Shown piece after piece: positions 40,464 through 48,640 of a DNA stretch of 64,000 nucleotides. Both the position numbers and the translations under genes were made by a program. The stretch covers positions 555,406-619,405 of the forward strand of contig NZ_JQEY01000001.1 of the NCBI RefSeq assembly GCF_000743715.1. The letters run 5' to 3'. The notes below the pieces were generated by a model that was not told the DNA's origin, did not search any database, and saw only the letters and a list, made by a program, of their open reading frames with translations. The stretch is from Palleronia rufa. GTDB lineage: Bacteria; Pseudomonadota; Alphaproteobacteria; Rhodobacterales; Rhodobacteraceae. Every line of letters starts with the position of its first letter. Within the stretch, counting starts at the first letter, position 1.

Positions 40464-42511
40464 CCCGGCCGCGGCTCATAATGACGCTGCTGGTCCGCGA
40501 TGCCGCCGATATCGTGGCCGAGAACGTGGCCTGGCATCTTGCCCAAGGCGTGGATCACGTCATCGCCACCGACAACGGGTCTGTCGACGGGACGGTGGAG
40601 GCGTTGGAACCTTTCGCTCGGGACGGTGCGCTGACCCTGCTGCATGAGCCGTCGAGGGCGTATCTGCAGGACATCTGGACCACGCGCATGGCGCTGATGG
40701 CCCGTGACCGGATGAGCGCAGACTGGGTGATCTGCAACGATGCGGACGAGTTCTGGTGCGCGCCGTCGGGGCGTCTGCACGATGTGCTGCCGGATCCGTC
40801 CGAACGGCCCTGCCTGTTGGTCTGCCGGCGGCACAACATGATCGGACCGCGCGATGCGCTGCTCAGCGTCCATTGGGCCGATGCGCTGATCTACCGGGCG
40901 GTGTCGCCCCCCGTATTGCCCCCGTCCCCGGAAACAGAGGCCGACGTGCAAGCGATCAGGTTTCAGACCACTTATTTCCAGCACCAGGTCCCGGCCAAGG
41001 TCATATTTCCGACACGCGGGCTGAACCGGGTCAAACGCGGCGCGCACGGCGGAATCTACGACGGACACGCGCCGGAAGAGCGCGATTGCGCCGTGGAAAT
41101 CGTGCACTTCCCGGTCCGATCGCTTGAGGATTTCGACCGCACGGTGCGGCGAATCGGATCGTCGGTGCGCGGACGTCCGGAACTGCCGCAGCTTACCTCT
41201 TGGAAGTACCGCCGCTGGCTGGCCATGGCCGAAAAGCACGGCTCGATCTGGCCGGCCTATCGGGAGGCCTTGCCAGACCGACGGCAGGTCGCCGCCGATC
41301 TGGCCGCGGGGTGTCTCATAGAGGACAGGTCCATGTCTCGCGCGTTGCGCAGCCTGCCCGCGTCGCGCCTGCCCGAACCGACCACCGCACCGCCGGCGGT
41401 CGCGGCGCGGGACGACGGCGGCCGGCTCATCCTCGTCAGCGGACCGGACGGCGCTGCCTGCGCTTCCGTCGGGGGGCTGCTGGTCCGGCTTGGCGCGACG
41501 CCGCCGCTGAACAGTGACGGTGAAGCGCAGTTGCCGGCGGTCCATACCGCGATCCTGGCCGAAATCGGCGCCAACGGACCCGCGCCGGTCGATCCGGCCC
41601 GGTTCGCCGCGCCCGTCGCCAGAGCCTACAGGGCAACCCTGTTCGAGACTTTGATGGCCGATTTCGCCGACCTGAACCAGGCGGTGGTGGCGGACGCGCG
41701 CCTTTGTCGTCTGCTTCCCCTGTGGCGGGAGCTTTGCAAAGAGCGGCATATGGGGCTGAGCGTCGTGCTCTGCGTCGGCGCGTTGCCGGAGCAGGAGGCC
41801 GACGCACTACCATGGGCGCGCCGGATCCTCGACGCCGAACGGAACAGCCGTGGGCTGCCGCGGTTCGCGGTGTTGGACCACGATCTAGCGGCCGACTGGC
41901 GCGCCGCGCTCGGACCCGCGGAGGCATGGATCGCGCCCGATCGGACCGGCCCGTTACTACCGGGCGAAGAGGCGCCGCCCGCGGACCTGTCGCGGCAGCC
42001 CCTGGTCGATGCCCGTCCCGCGCTGGTATGCGGGATCCTCGACGCGATGCAGGCGCTTGCGGCCGGCGGGGACACTCCGCTTCTGACCGCGGCGTTCGAC
42101 CGGCTGGGTGCAGATCTGGACCGCGCCTGCGGGGTGCTGCCCCCCGACGACCAAGCCGTCCGCAGGCAGGTTCTGGAGCGCTGCCGGGCCCTTGTCCGGC
42201 CCCGCGGCATCGCCCGCCGTCTGCGTCTGCGGCGGCTCGTGGCAGAGGTCCGGGCCGCACCCGAATTCGATCCCGACTGGTACCTGGCCGCCTATCCCGA
42301 TGTCGCCGAGAGCGGCGCGGACCCCGCGCGGCACTTCGTTCGACACGGCGCGGCCGAGGGGCGCAATCCCGGACCCCGGTTCGATACGCTGGCCTATTAC
42401 CAGGCGCATCCCGATGTACTGGCGGCCGGACAGATCGCGCTGCTGCACTATTGCCGAAGCGGCCGGGCGGAAGGCCGGGCAATCCTGCCCGCCCTGCCGG
42501 CCCCCGCCTGA
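40460..42511 (+). CDS. Glycosyltransferase fused to degenerate sulfotransferase fold and YPDV repeats
   Basis: A 683-residue protein. Residues 1-300 are a family 2/92-like glycosyltransferase with the metal motif NDADEF at 93-98 (D94-A-D96). Residues about 322-495 follow the plan of bacterial P-loop sulfotransferases (LILVSGPDG, DARLCRLLPLW, WARRILDAERNSRGLPR, DLAADWRAALG). The PAPS loop, however, has lost its Ser/Thr-Gly-Thr-Ser core. Residues 603-637 and 640-674 are two YPDV-type repeats (FDPDWYLAAYPDVAESGADP). Its ATG overlaps the preceding stop by four bases; the frame is open further upstream only as a shadow of the giant gene. It converges on cyoD, 7 bases away. Confidence 0.82.
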   Translation: MTRPRLIMTLLVRDAADIVAENVAWHLAQGVDHVIATDNGSVDGTVEALEPFARDGALTLLHEPSRAYLQDIWTTRMALMARDRMSADWVICNDADEFWCAPSGRLHDVLPDPSERPCLLVCRRHNMIGPRDALLSVHWADALIYRAVSPPVLPPSPETEADVQAIRFQTTYFQHQVPAKVIFPTRGLNRVKRGAHGGIYDGHAPEERDCAVEIVHFPVRSLEDFDRTVRRIGSSVRGRPELPQLTSWKYRRWLAMAEKHGSIWPAYREALPDRRQVAADLAAGCLIEDRSMSRALRSLPASRLPEPTTAPPAVAARDDGGRLILVSGPDGAACASVGGLLVRLGATPPLNSDGEAQLPAVHTAILAEIGANGPAPVDPARFAAPVARAYRATLFETLMADFADLNQAVVADARLCRLLPLWRELCKERHMGLSVVLCVGALPEQEADALPWARRILDAERNSRGLPRFAVLDHDLAADWRAALGPAEAWIAPDRTGPLLPGEEAPPADLSRQPLVDARPALVCGILDAMQALAAGGDTPLLTAAFDRLGADLDRACGVLPPDDQAVRRQVLERCRALVRPRGIARRLRLRRLVAEVRAAPEFDPDWYLAAYPDVAESGADPARHFVRHGAAEGRNPGPRFDTLAYYQAHPDVLAAGQIALLHYCRSGRAEGRAILPALPAPA

Positions 42512-42518
42512 TCCGGGG

Positions 42519-42863
42519 CTACATCCGCGCGGACAGGCTGGCCATGATCCAGAGCGTTCCGAAGGCCATGATGGACAAGAGAAGAATGGTGAAGAGCAGA
42601 AGCTGAAGATCCTCACGCTTCTGGCGGCTGAGGTCGATGTGCAGAAAGACGCGCAGATGCACCACGATCTGCGTCAGCGCCAGGATCACCAGCGTCGGAA
42701 AGATCCAAGCCCGCGGCAGCAGCCCCGTCATCACCGACGCGAAGGATGCCACAGTGAGGAGGACGGACAGGATCAGGCCGATGAAGTAGAACCGCCGCTC
42801 GGCCCGTTCTTCCTCGTTTCTGGAATCCAGCATGAGGCGGGTCTTGAGATCGTCGAGCTTCAT
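42519..42863 (-). CDS. cyoD: Cytochrome bo-type quinol oxidase subunit IV
   Basis: A 114-residue membrane protein with three hydrophobic segments (about 30-50, 57-77 and 88-110), typical of the small CyoD subunit that stabilises the oxidase. I start at 42863 (MKLDDLK), overlapping the cyoC stop by four bases. It is the last gene of cyoABCD. No cyoE (haem O synthase) follows. Confidence 0.88.
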   Translation of the reverse strand: MKLDDLKTRLMLDSRNEEERAERRFYFIGLILSVLLTVASFASVMTGLLPRAWIFPTLVILALTQIVVHLRVFLHIDLSRQKREDLQLLLFTILLLSIMAFGTLWIMASLSARM

Positions 42864-43477
42864 GCCACCCCCGCCAGAAACACCATGGAGAAGATCCCGA
42901 TCCATACGATGTCCAGGAAATGCCAGTAGAGCCCCATACGGGTGACGCGGCTCTTGATCTGATCGGTCAGGCCGTATCTGAGGATCTGTCCCGTCATCGC
43001 CGCCATCCAGACCAAACCTCCGGCGACGTGAAGCCCGTGAAGGCCGACCAGCGCCCAGAGCGCGCTGAGATAACCGGACCTCTGCGGCACGGCGCCCATG
43101 TGATACCAGTCGCGAAAGTCGATGGCCTCTACGATCAGGAAGCTGAGGGCGGATGTCGCCGCGACCGCAAGCCAGCCCAGCGTGCGCCAGCGCTGGTTGT
43201 GATATTTCATCGACAGGCTGGCCCAGCTGAACCCGAAGGACGACCCCAAAAGCAGCGCCGTCTGCAAAGCGATGCTCTTCAGGTCGGTCACGTCTTCCGG
43301 CCCCGGACCGCCCGCCGTCGCGCCGGCCATCGTGCCGAAGATCGCAAACACCAGCCCGAAGGTGACCAGGTCGCTCATGACGAAGACCCAGAAGCCGAAG
43401 ACCTTGACCTCGGCCTCATGCTCTCCGTCGGAATAGCCCAGGTTCATCCCCGGATGGACATTGGTCTCCTGGCTCAT
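42860..43477 (-). CDS. cyoC: Cytochrome bo-type quinol oxidase subunit III
   Basis: This 205-residue protein has five hydrophobic segments, the CyoC pattern, with FGFWVFVMSDLVTFG at the first helix, LVGLHGLHVAGGLVW and the final LYWHFLDIVWIGIFSMVFL. It is part of the inner-membrane haem-copper oxidase and overlaps its neighbours by four bases on each side (cyoB and cyoD), so the operon is translationally coupled. Confidence 0.95.
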   Translation of the reverse strand: MSQETNVHPGMNLGYSDGEHEAEVKVFGFWVFVMSDLVTFGLVFAIFGTMAGATAGGPGPEDVTDLKSIALQTALLLGSSFGFSWASLSMKYHNQRWRTLGWLAVAATSALSFLIVEAIDFRDWYHMGAVPQRSGYLSALWALVGLHGLHVAGGLVWMAAMTGQILRYGLTDQIKSRVTRMGLYWHFLDIVWIGIFSMVFLAGVA

Positions 43478-45561
43478 GACGCGATCGCCATGTCGGTGGC
43501 CGCATGGCCCCGGTTGCGCGGATCGTCCTCATGATCGCGGTTCACCGGCGTACAAAGATGCAGTGCCTCGATCCAGGCTTCGTTCACTCTTTGCACCTCG
43601 ATCGCGGGGATGACGATATGAGGGTATTCGAAGAACGATCGGACGAAGAAATAAGCCACCAATCCGAACGCCGCGGCGGCCGCCAGCCACCAGATCCACC
43701 AGGTCAGCGCGAAGCCGAGCGCGGTGGTCGATACCATCACCACCATCCCCGCAGAGGTCGGTGCCGGAAGTTCGATATCGCGGTACTCCGCCGGCTGGAC
43801 ATAGGGCTTGCCCTCGGCCTTTTCCTTGGCGAAGGCGTCCAGGCTGCTGACTTGCGGGATGACCGGGAAGTTCCAGGGCGGCGGCGGCGACGGGGTCGCC
43901 CATTCCAGCGTCCGGCCGTCCCAGGGGTCGCCCAACGGCACGGCAAGGCTGTCGCGGTTCCGGATCGAGATCCAGAGCGTGACGAAAAGTCCGCAGAAGG
44001 CCGCCAGCAGGATAAAGGCGCCGGTCAGGGAAACGTACATATAGGGCAGGAACGCCGGATCGTCGAAGGCGGCCGACCGGCGCGGATACCCAAGCAGCCC
44101 CACGGCATAGAGCGGCAGGAAGGTCATCGCGAACCCCACGATCCACAGGATCGCCGTGATGGTCCCCGCCCGCTCGTGCAAGCGGAAGCCGTAGGCCTTG
44201 GGAAACCAGATGTGGATCCCGGCGAAGATGCCGAAGATCAGCCCCGGCAGCAGGACATTGTGGAAATGCGCGACGATGAACTGCGTGTTGTGGACCTGCC
44301 AGTTGATCGCCGGATTCGCCAGGATGATGCCGGAAAATCCCCCGATGGTGAACAGGATGAAGAACCCGGTCATATAGACCATGGGTGTGGTCATGCGGAT
44401 CCGCCCGCGCCAGAGCGTCGCCATCCAGACATAGACCTTCACGCCCGTCGGAACGGCGATGATCGCCGTGGCGATACCGAAGGCCGCGTTGATCGAGGGC
44501 GACTGGCCCATGGTGAAGAAATGGTGCAGCCAGACGCCGAAGCTGATCACCGCGATCGACATCGTCGCCATCACCAAGGACCTGTAGCCGTAAAGCCGTT
44601 TTGCCGCGAACGTGGCCGTAAGCTCGGAAAAGATGCCGTAGGCGGGCAGGATCAGGATGTAGACCTCAGGGTGGCCGAACATCCAGAACAGGTTGGCGTA
44701 GTTCATCATGTTGCCGCCGAGGTCGTTGGTGAAGAAATGGAACCCCAGCAAACGGTCCAGCGCCTGCATCAATCCCGCGACGGTCAGCGGCGGCAGGGCG
44801 AAGATCAGCAGGATCGAGGTGCACAGCGCGGTCCAGCAGAACACCGGCATCTTGAGGTAATCCATACCGGGCGCCCGCATCTTGTAGATCGTCACCGCGA
44901 AATTCAGCCCCGAGAACATGGAGCCGAAGCCCGACAGCACGATCGACCAGACCCAGTAATCGGGTCCCGGACCCGGATCGAAATCCGCGCCGGTGAAGGG
45001 CGGGTAGGCGGTCCAGCCGCCGGTCTCGAACCCGCCGAGGGCAAGGCTGATCATGACCAGGGCAGCACCCGTACCGGTGAGCCCCAGGCTGATCTGGTTC
45101 AGGACCGGAAAGGCCATATCCCGCGCGCCGATCTGCAGCGGGATGAGATAGTTCATGAAACCGGTGATGAACGGCATGGCCACGAAGAAGATCATCACCG
45201 TGCCGTGGGTCGAGAAAAGCTCTGCCCAGTGTTCTTCCGACAGAAACGCGCCGCCCTGGTAGGCCGTCGCCTGATAGCTGCGCATGACCACGCCCTCGGC
45301 GATGCCGCGGGCCATCATGATGAACCCCAGGGTGATGTACATGATGCCGATCTTCTTGTGATCGACGGTGGTCAGCCAGTCGCGCCAGAGCCAGCCCCAG
45401 CGGCCCGCGACGGTCAGCCAGACCAGGACCGCCGCGGCGCCGAGAACCATTATCCACGCCGCGCCGGAAGAAACGGCGGTGTCGACGGAGGGCGACCTGA
45501 ACACATCCAGAAGAACCAGGTCCGCCCAACTGAGGCGGCCGAAGATGTCAGTCATTTCCAT
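43474..45561 (-). CDS. cyoB: Cytochrome bo-type quinol oxidase subunit I
   Basis: The catalytic subunit holds the haems and CuB and reduces oxygen to water while pumping protons. The 695-residue protein shows the haem-copper residues: STHGTVMIFF, the His-Tyr/Glu site WMFGHPEVYILILP, WLHHFFTMG and AHFHNVL. D-channel residues lie in NYLIPLQIGARDMAFP. At the quinol-binding positions known from E. coli, Arg (R85) and His (H111) are kept, but the Asp and Gln positions are Glu here (E89, E114). The start at 45561 overlaps cyoA by 14 bases; an ATG at 45555 is also possible. Confidence 0.95.
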   Translation of the reverse strand: MEMTDIFGRLSWADLVLLDVFRSPSVDTAVSSGAAWIMVLGAAAVLVWLTVAGRWGWLWRDWLTTVDHKKIGIMYITLGFIMMARGIAEGVVMRSYQATAYQGGAFLSEEHWAELFSTHGTVMIFFVAMPFITGFMNYLIPLQIGARDMAFPVLNQISLGLTGTGAALVMISLALGGFETGGWTAYPPFTGADFDPGPGPDYWVWSIVLSGFGSMFSGLNFAVTIYKMRAPGMDYLKMPVFCWTALCTSILLIFALPPLTVAGLMQALDRLLGFHFFTNDLGGNMMNYANLFWMFGHPEVYILILPAYGIFSELTATFAAKRLYGYRSLVMATMSIAVISFGVWLHHFFTMGQSPSINAAFGIATAIIAVPTGVKVYVWMATLWRGRIRMTTPMVYMTGFFILFTIGGFSGIILANPAINWQVHNTQFIVAHFHNVLLPGLIFGIFAGIHIWFPKAYGFRLHERAGTITAILWIVGFAMTFLPLYAVGLLGYPRRSAAFDDPAFLPYMYVSLTGAFILLAAFCGLFVTLWISIRNRDSLAVPLGDPWDGRTLEWATPSPPPPWNFPVIPQVSSLDAFAKEKAEGKPYVQPAEYRDIELPAPTSAGMVVMVSTTALGFALTWWIWWLAAAAAFGLVAYFFVRSFFEYPHIVIPAIEVQRVNEAWIEALHLCTPVNRDHEDDPRNRGHAATDMAIAS

Positions 45562-46570
45562 CGGACATGCCCTTGTCGGTCGCAGGGAGGCGCGCGGCCT
45601 CCGGGTCGTAGGAATGGCTGCCCGGTTGCTGTTCGGGGGGAACCGGCGCGCCGGTGCGATAGCGGCCGACGATGCGCCCGAAAAGCATCGGGTCCGGCAG
45701 CGCAAAGGCCAGCGGCCCGCTGCCGGTCCGCCCGAGATCGCGCCGCGCAGCGGCAACGTCACCGCTTTTTGCCAGTTGGGCGTAGGTTTCGTCATCGAGC
45801 GGCGGCGCGGCTCTGGCGGTGTCGATCCAGGCGCTAAACTCCGCGTCCGTCACCGCGCGGGCCGGCGCGCGCTGCGAGGCGAAGCCGGTGCCGTTGTACT
45901 GCGTGTTCTCGGCGACGGTCGTGCCCTCCCGCTCCGCAAGCACGTTGAGACGAGTCACCATTCCCGGCATGGCGTAGATCTGGCCGGCGAGTCCCTGCGC
46001 CATGAAGCTCTGCATCACCGTGTCCGTCGTCAGGCGCATGGACACCGGCCGGCCCACCGGAATGACCATCTCACCGACGCTTGCCACGCCTTCGTCCGGG
46101 TAGATGAAGAGCCATTTCCAGTCGAGCCCGACCACATCCACGACGACCGGCGGGCCATCGATCTCGAAATTCATCCCCTCCGCCATTTCGGCATCGATGG
46201 TGCGATACGGGTCGATCCTGAAGACCGCCTGGGTGAGCCAGATCCCGAAGGCGACAACGATTGCCGCCGGTACCCCCCACATGACCAGTTCCAGCTTGGT
46301 ATCGAAATGCCAGGCGGGCGCGTATTCCGACTTGTCGTTCGACCGTCGATATCGCCACAGGATCCAGGGCACGCCCACGAATACGGGCAGAATGGCGACC
46401 ATCACGATGACGGTCGCCCAGAAAAGCTCGGTCCGCTGCATGTCGGCGATGGGGCCGAGAGGTCGCATGAAGTCCGCCGAATGGGTGGCGGCGCTGGCCG
46501 GCGTGTAAATGGCTGCGGCCAAGACCGTGAACGCGAACAGCGCGAACCAGGTGTGTTCCGACTGCCTCAT
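45548..46570 (-). CDS. cyoA: Cytochrome bo-type quinol oxidase subunit II
   Basis: The 340-residue subunit has an N-terminal signal/anchor (MRQSEHTWFALFAFTVLAAAIY), two membrane helices at about 40-68 and 90-112, and a periplasmic cupredoxin-like domain. It lacks the Cys/His CuA ligands: where an oxidase of cytochrome c would have them, the quinol oxidase pattern QIYAMPGMVTRLNV and AENTQYNGTGFAS is seen. Unlike E. coli CyoA, I see no lipobox cysteine at the signal end. I start at 46570; the open frame to 46741 adds a leader with no family likeness. Confidence 0.94.
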   Translation of the reverse strand: MRQSEHTWFALFAFTVLAAAIYTPASAATHSADFMRPLGPIADMQRTELFWATVIVMVAILPVFVGVPWILWRYRRSNDKSEYAPAWHFDTKLELVMWGVPAAIVVAFGIWLTQAVFRIDPYRTIDAEMAEGMNFEIDGPPVVVDVVGLDWKWLFIYPDEGVASVGEMVIPVGRPVSMRLTTDTVMQSFMAQGLAGQIYAMPGMVTRLNVLAEREGTTVAENTQYNGTGFASQRAPARAVTDAEFSAWIDTARAAPPLDDETYAQLAKSGDVAAARRDLGRTGSGPLAFALPDPMLFGRIVGRYRTGAPVPPEQQPGSHSYDPEAARLPATDKGMSDGND

Positions 46571-46947
46571 CCGACCACGCAGAAAACCGTCACTGATGAC
46601 GCCATGAGTTGTCTGCAGAGGCGGAAAGGTCAAGGGCGCGGGAATTCGATTTGACCGGCCCCTTGGTCCCGAGACCAGTGCGGTGTGGGCAAGACCTGCG
46701 CCATGACAATTTGCCGCGCGCCCGGTTCTGCGGATCGGCACCCGCCCGCAAACGGTTGCGACGGCCAGCCGCCAAGCTCAGCGTGCCAAGCCCTACGGGG
46801 CTGCGGCCGGTTTTTGCGCGGCCCGACAATTCTGCCCGGGGGCCGCAGCAAGGCTCGGCCGATACAGACGGCCGCCGAAGGGTCCCGTCGGTTCCTCCGG
46901 GCGACCCCCGCGCCGGTCCCGCCACGGGATCCGGAGCGGAAGGCCCT
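46571..46947. other. GC-rich intergenic region upstream of cyoA
   Basis: About 380 bases between the cyoA start and the phosphatase stop. It must contain the cyo promoter. An inverted repeat GGTCAA (46628-46633) and TTGACC (46651-46656) with a 17-base gap could be an operator or overlapping -35 elements. I see no gene. Confidence 0.5.
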
Positions 46948-48153
46948 TTAGCTCATGCGTTCGATCAGGACCGCAGACATGTCGTCGCGCAGGTCGCTTT
47001 CGGCAAGGATGTCGGTCAGGTCCTTCTCCAGCGCGGTGAGGAACGCACCGCCGCCGAGCGCCCGGTTGCCTTTGACCAACCGGGTCAGACCATCCTCATC
47101 CAGAAGATTGCCATCCGCGCCGGCGCATTCCGTCAACCCGTCGGAATAGATCAGCAGCCGCTCTCCCGGACGTATCATCACGTGGTCCGCCGGGAATTCC
47201 ATGTCGGGAAGAAGGCCGATCGGCGGCCCCCCGTGCCCGACGAAAGCTGTTCCGCCATCCGCAGCGATGAGCATCGGGTGTGGGTGGCCGGCCTGCGCGA
47301 ACTGGAAGGCGCCAGTTTCCAGATCGAGCTCCCCCAGGATGATGGTGAAATAGTGGCCGGTCTGCAGATCGCTCAGGAACCGTTCGTTCAGTCGCGCGCA
47401 AATCTCCGGCAGCGTATCCATCTCGACACCGTCGGCACCGTCGCGCAAAGCGATATTGGCCTCTGACGTGGTGCCCGCGAACCAAGAGGAAAGCCGTGCC
47501 GTGACGAGAGCCGCGGCGACGCCATGCCCCGAGACGTCAAGCGAGAAGATCCCGACACGCCTATCCGAAATGGTGAAATAGCCGACGAGGTCACCGCCCA
47601 CATGGCCCGACGGCTGGAGCATGAACGACACTTTCCAATCGCGGATCACCAGAGGGTCGCGTGGCGTCAGCGACATCTGCAGCTTGCGCGCCTCGGCCAG
47701 GTCGCGGTCGAGCCGAGCGTTGATCTCCCGGATGGAACTGAGCGTCGAGGTCACCAGCCGGTTCTTCTCCCGCAGCTCCTTGCCCATGCGCAAAAGGCGT
47801 TCACCCGCGGCGATGCGGCCGCGCATCTCATCGGCGGACAGCGGCTTGGACAGGAAGTCGTCCGCGCCCGCGCTGAGGGCTTCGGCAAGCTCGCCCTTGT
47901 CGGACTTGGAGGTCAGGATGATGAAATAAACATAGTGTTCGCCGCATGTCTCCCGCAGACGCGCGCAGAGATCGAGGCCGCTCATCCCCGTCATGAGCCA
48001 GTCGCTGATGACGATATCCGGCATCTCCTCACGGCAGAGGTCCAGCGCCTCTTCGGCAGAGGCGGTATCCCGGACCCGGTAGCCGAGCGGCGTCAGCGCA
48101 GAAATCAGGATCCGCCGTTGCAGTCGTGAATCGTCGATCACCAGGATCGACAT
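46948..48153 (-). CDS. Response regulator with PP2C/SpoIIE-type phosphatase output domain
   Basis: This 401-residue protein has a receiver domain at 1-120 with acidic pocket D7/D8, phospho-acceptor D51 (VISDWLMTGMSG), T81 and K103. A coiled linker (about 120-175) follows, then a PP2C-like Ser/Thr phosphatase of the RsbU/SpoIIE group with GGDLVGYF and LDVSGHGVAAALVTARLS. Such proteins act in partner-switching control of sigma factors or biofilm. I start at 48153 (MSILVIDDSR); a TTG at 48210 or ATG at 48183 is possible. An Hpt gene is divergent from it. Confidence 0.9.
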   Translation of the reverse strand: MSILVIDDSRLQRRILISALTPLGYRVRDTASAEEALDLCREEMPDIVISDWLMTGMSGLDLCARLRETCGEHYVYFIILTSKSDKGELAEALSAGADDFLSKPLSADEMRGRIAAGERLLRMGKELREKNRLVTSTLSSIREINARLDRDLAEARKLQMSLTPRDPLVIRDWKVSFMLQPSGHVGGDLVGYFTISDRRVGIFSLDVSGHGVAAALVTARLSSWFAGTTSEANIALRDGADGVEMDTLPEICARLNERFLSDLQTGHYFTIILGELDLETGAFQFAQAGHPHPMLIAADGGTAFVGHGGPPIGLLPDMEFPADHVMIRPGERLLIYSDGLTECAGADGNLLDEDGLTRLVKGNRALGGGAFLTALEKDLTDILAESDLRDDMSAVLIERMS

Positions 48154-48322
48154 CGTGGCTGTCGCGACCGGAAGCGGGGGCATGAAATGTTCTGTCACGA
48201 CAAGGCCCAATGAGACATCATGGGGGTGTCACTACCGTGGCAAATTTAAGACCGGGTAAATACCGCCCACACTATTTGTTAGGACCGCCGGGCTACACTT
48301 CGGGCCAAGGAGGACAAGCCCG

Positions 48323-48640
48323 ATGATCGAGTGGAGCGTGACGGACGAGATGCAGGCGAATTTCGGCACCGAATGGTTCCGCGACATCGCCGCCCTCTTT
48401 GTCGAAGAGACGGCCGATGTCATCGCCAACCTGGATACCGCAGACCCAGAGGCGCTTGGCCAGCAGCTTCACTTCATCCGGGGCAGCGCAGAAAGCATGG
48501 GGCTGGTGCGGCTGGCCTCTCTGTGCCGCGCGGCAGAACACGCGGCACGCCGGCGGCGGCCCGTCTCTGTCGGACCGATCATCGACGCCTATCACGCCTC
48601 CTGCGCGCAGATTTCCGAGCGGCTGGAGGGCCTCAGATGA
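48323..48640 (+). CDS. Stand-alone Hpt (histidine phosphotransfer) protein
   Basis: A 105-residue four-helix Hpt protein with the phosphorylatable His50 in LHFIRGSAESMGL. It would relay phosphate between a hybrid kinase and a response regulator. It is divergent from the receiver-phosphatase gene, which makes that protein its likely partner (inference from position). AGGAGG lies about ten bases before the ATG. Its last 8 bases overlap the ilvA stop. Confidence 0.85.
   Translation: MIEWSVTDEMQANFGTEWFRDIAALFVEETADVIANLDTADPEALGQQLHFIRGSAESMGLVRLASLCRAAEHAARRRRPVSVGPIIDAYHASCAQISERLEGLR

Noticed and set aside
43504-45837. A 777-codon plus-strand frame antisense to cyoB
   Set aside because: Charged low-information sequence, antisense to a clear cyoB with all haem-copper motifs.
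46628-46656. GGTCAA-N17-TTGACC inverted repeat as the cyoA promoter
   Set aside because: The -10 region at the right spacing matches poorly (AACTCA/ACTCAT), so I record only the repeat.
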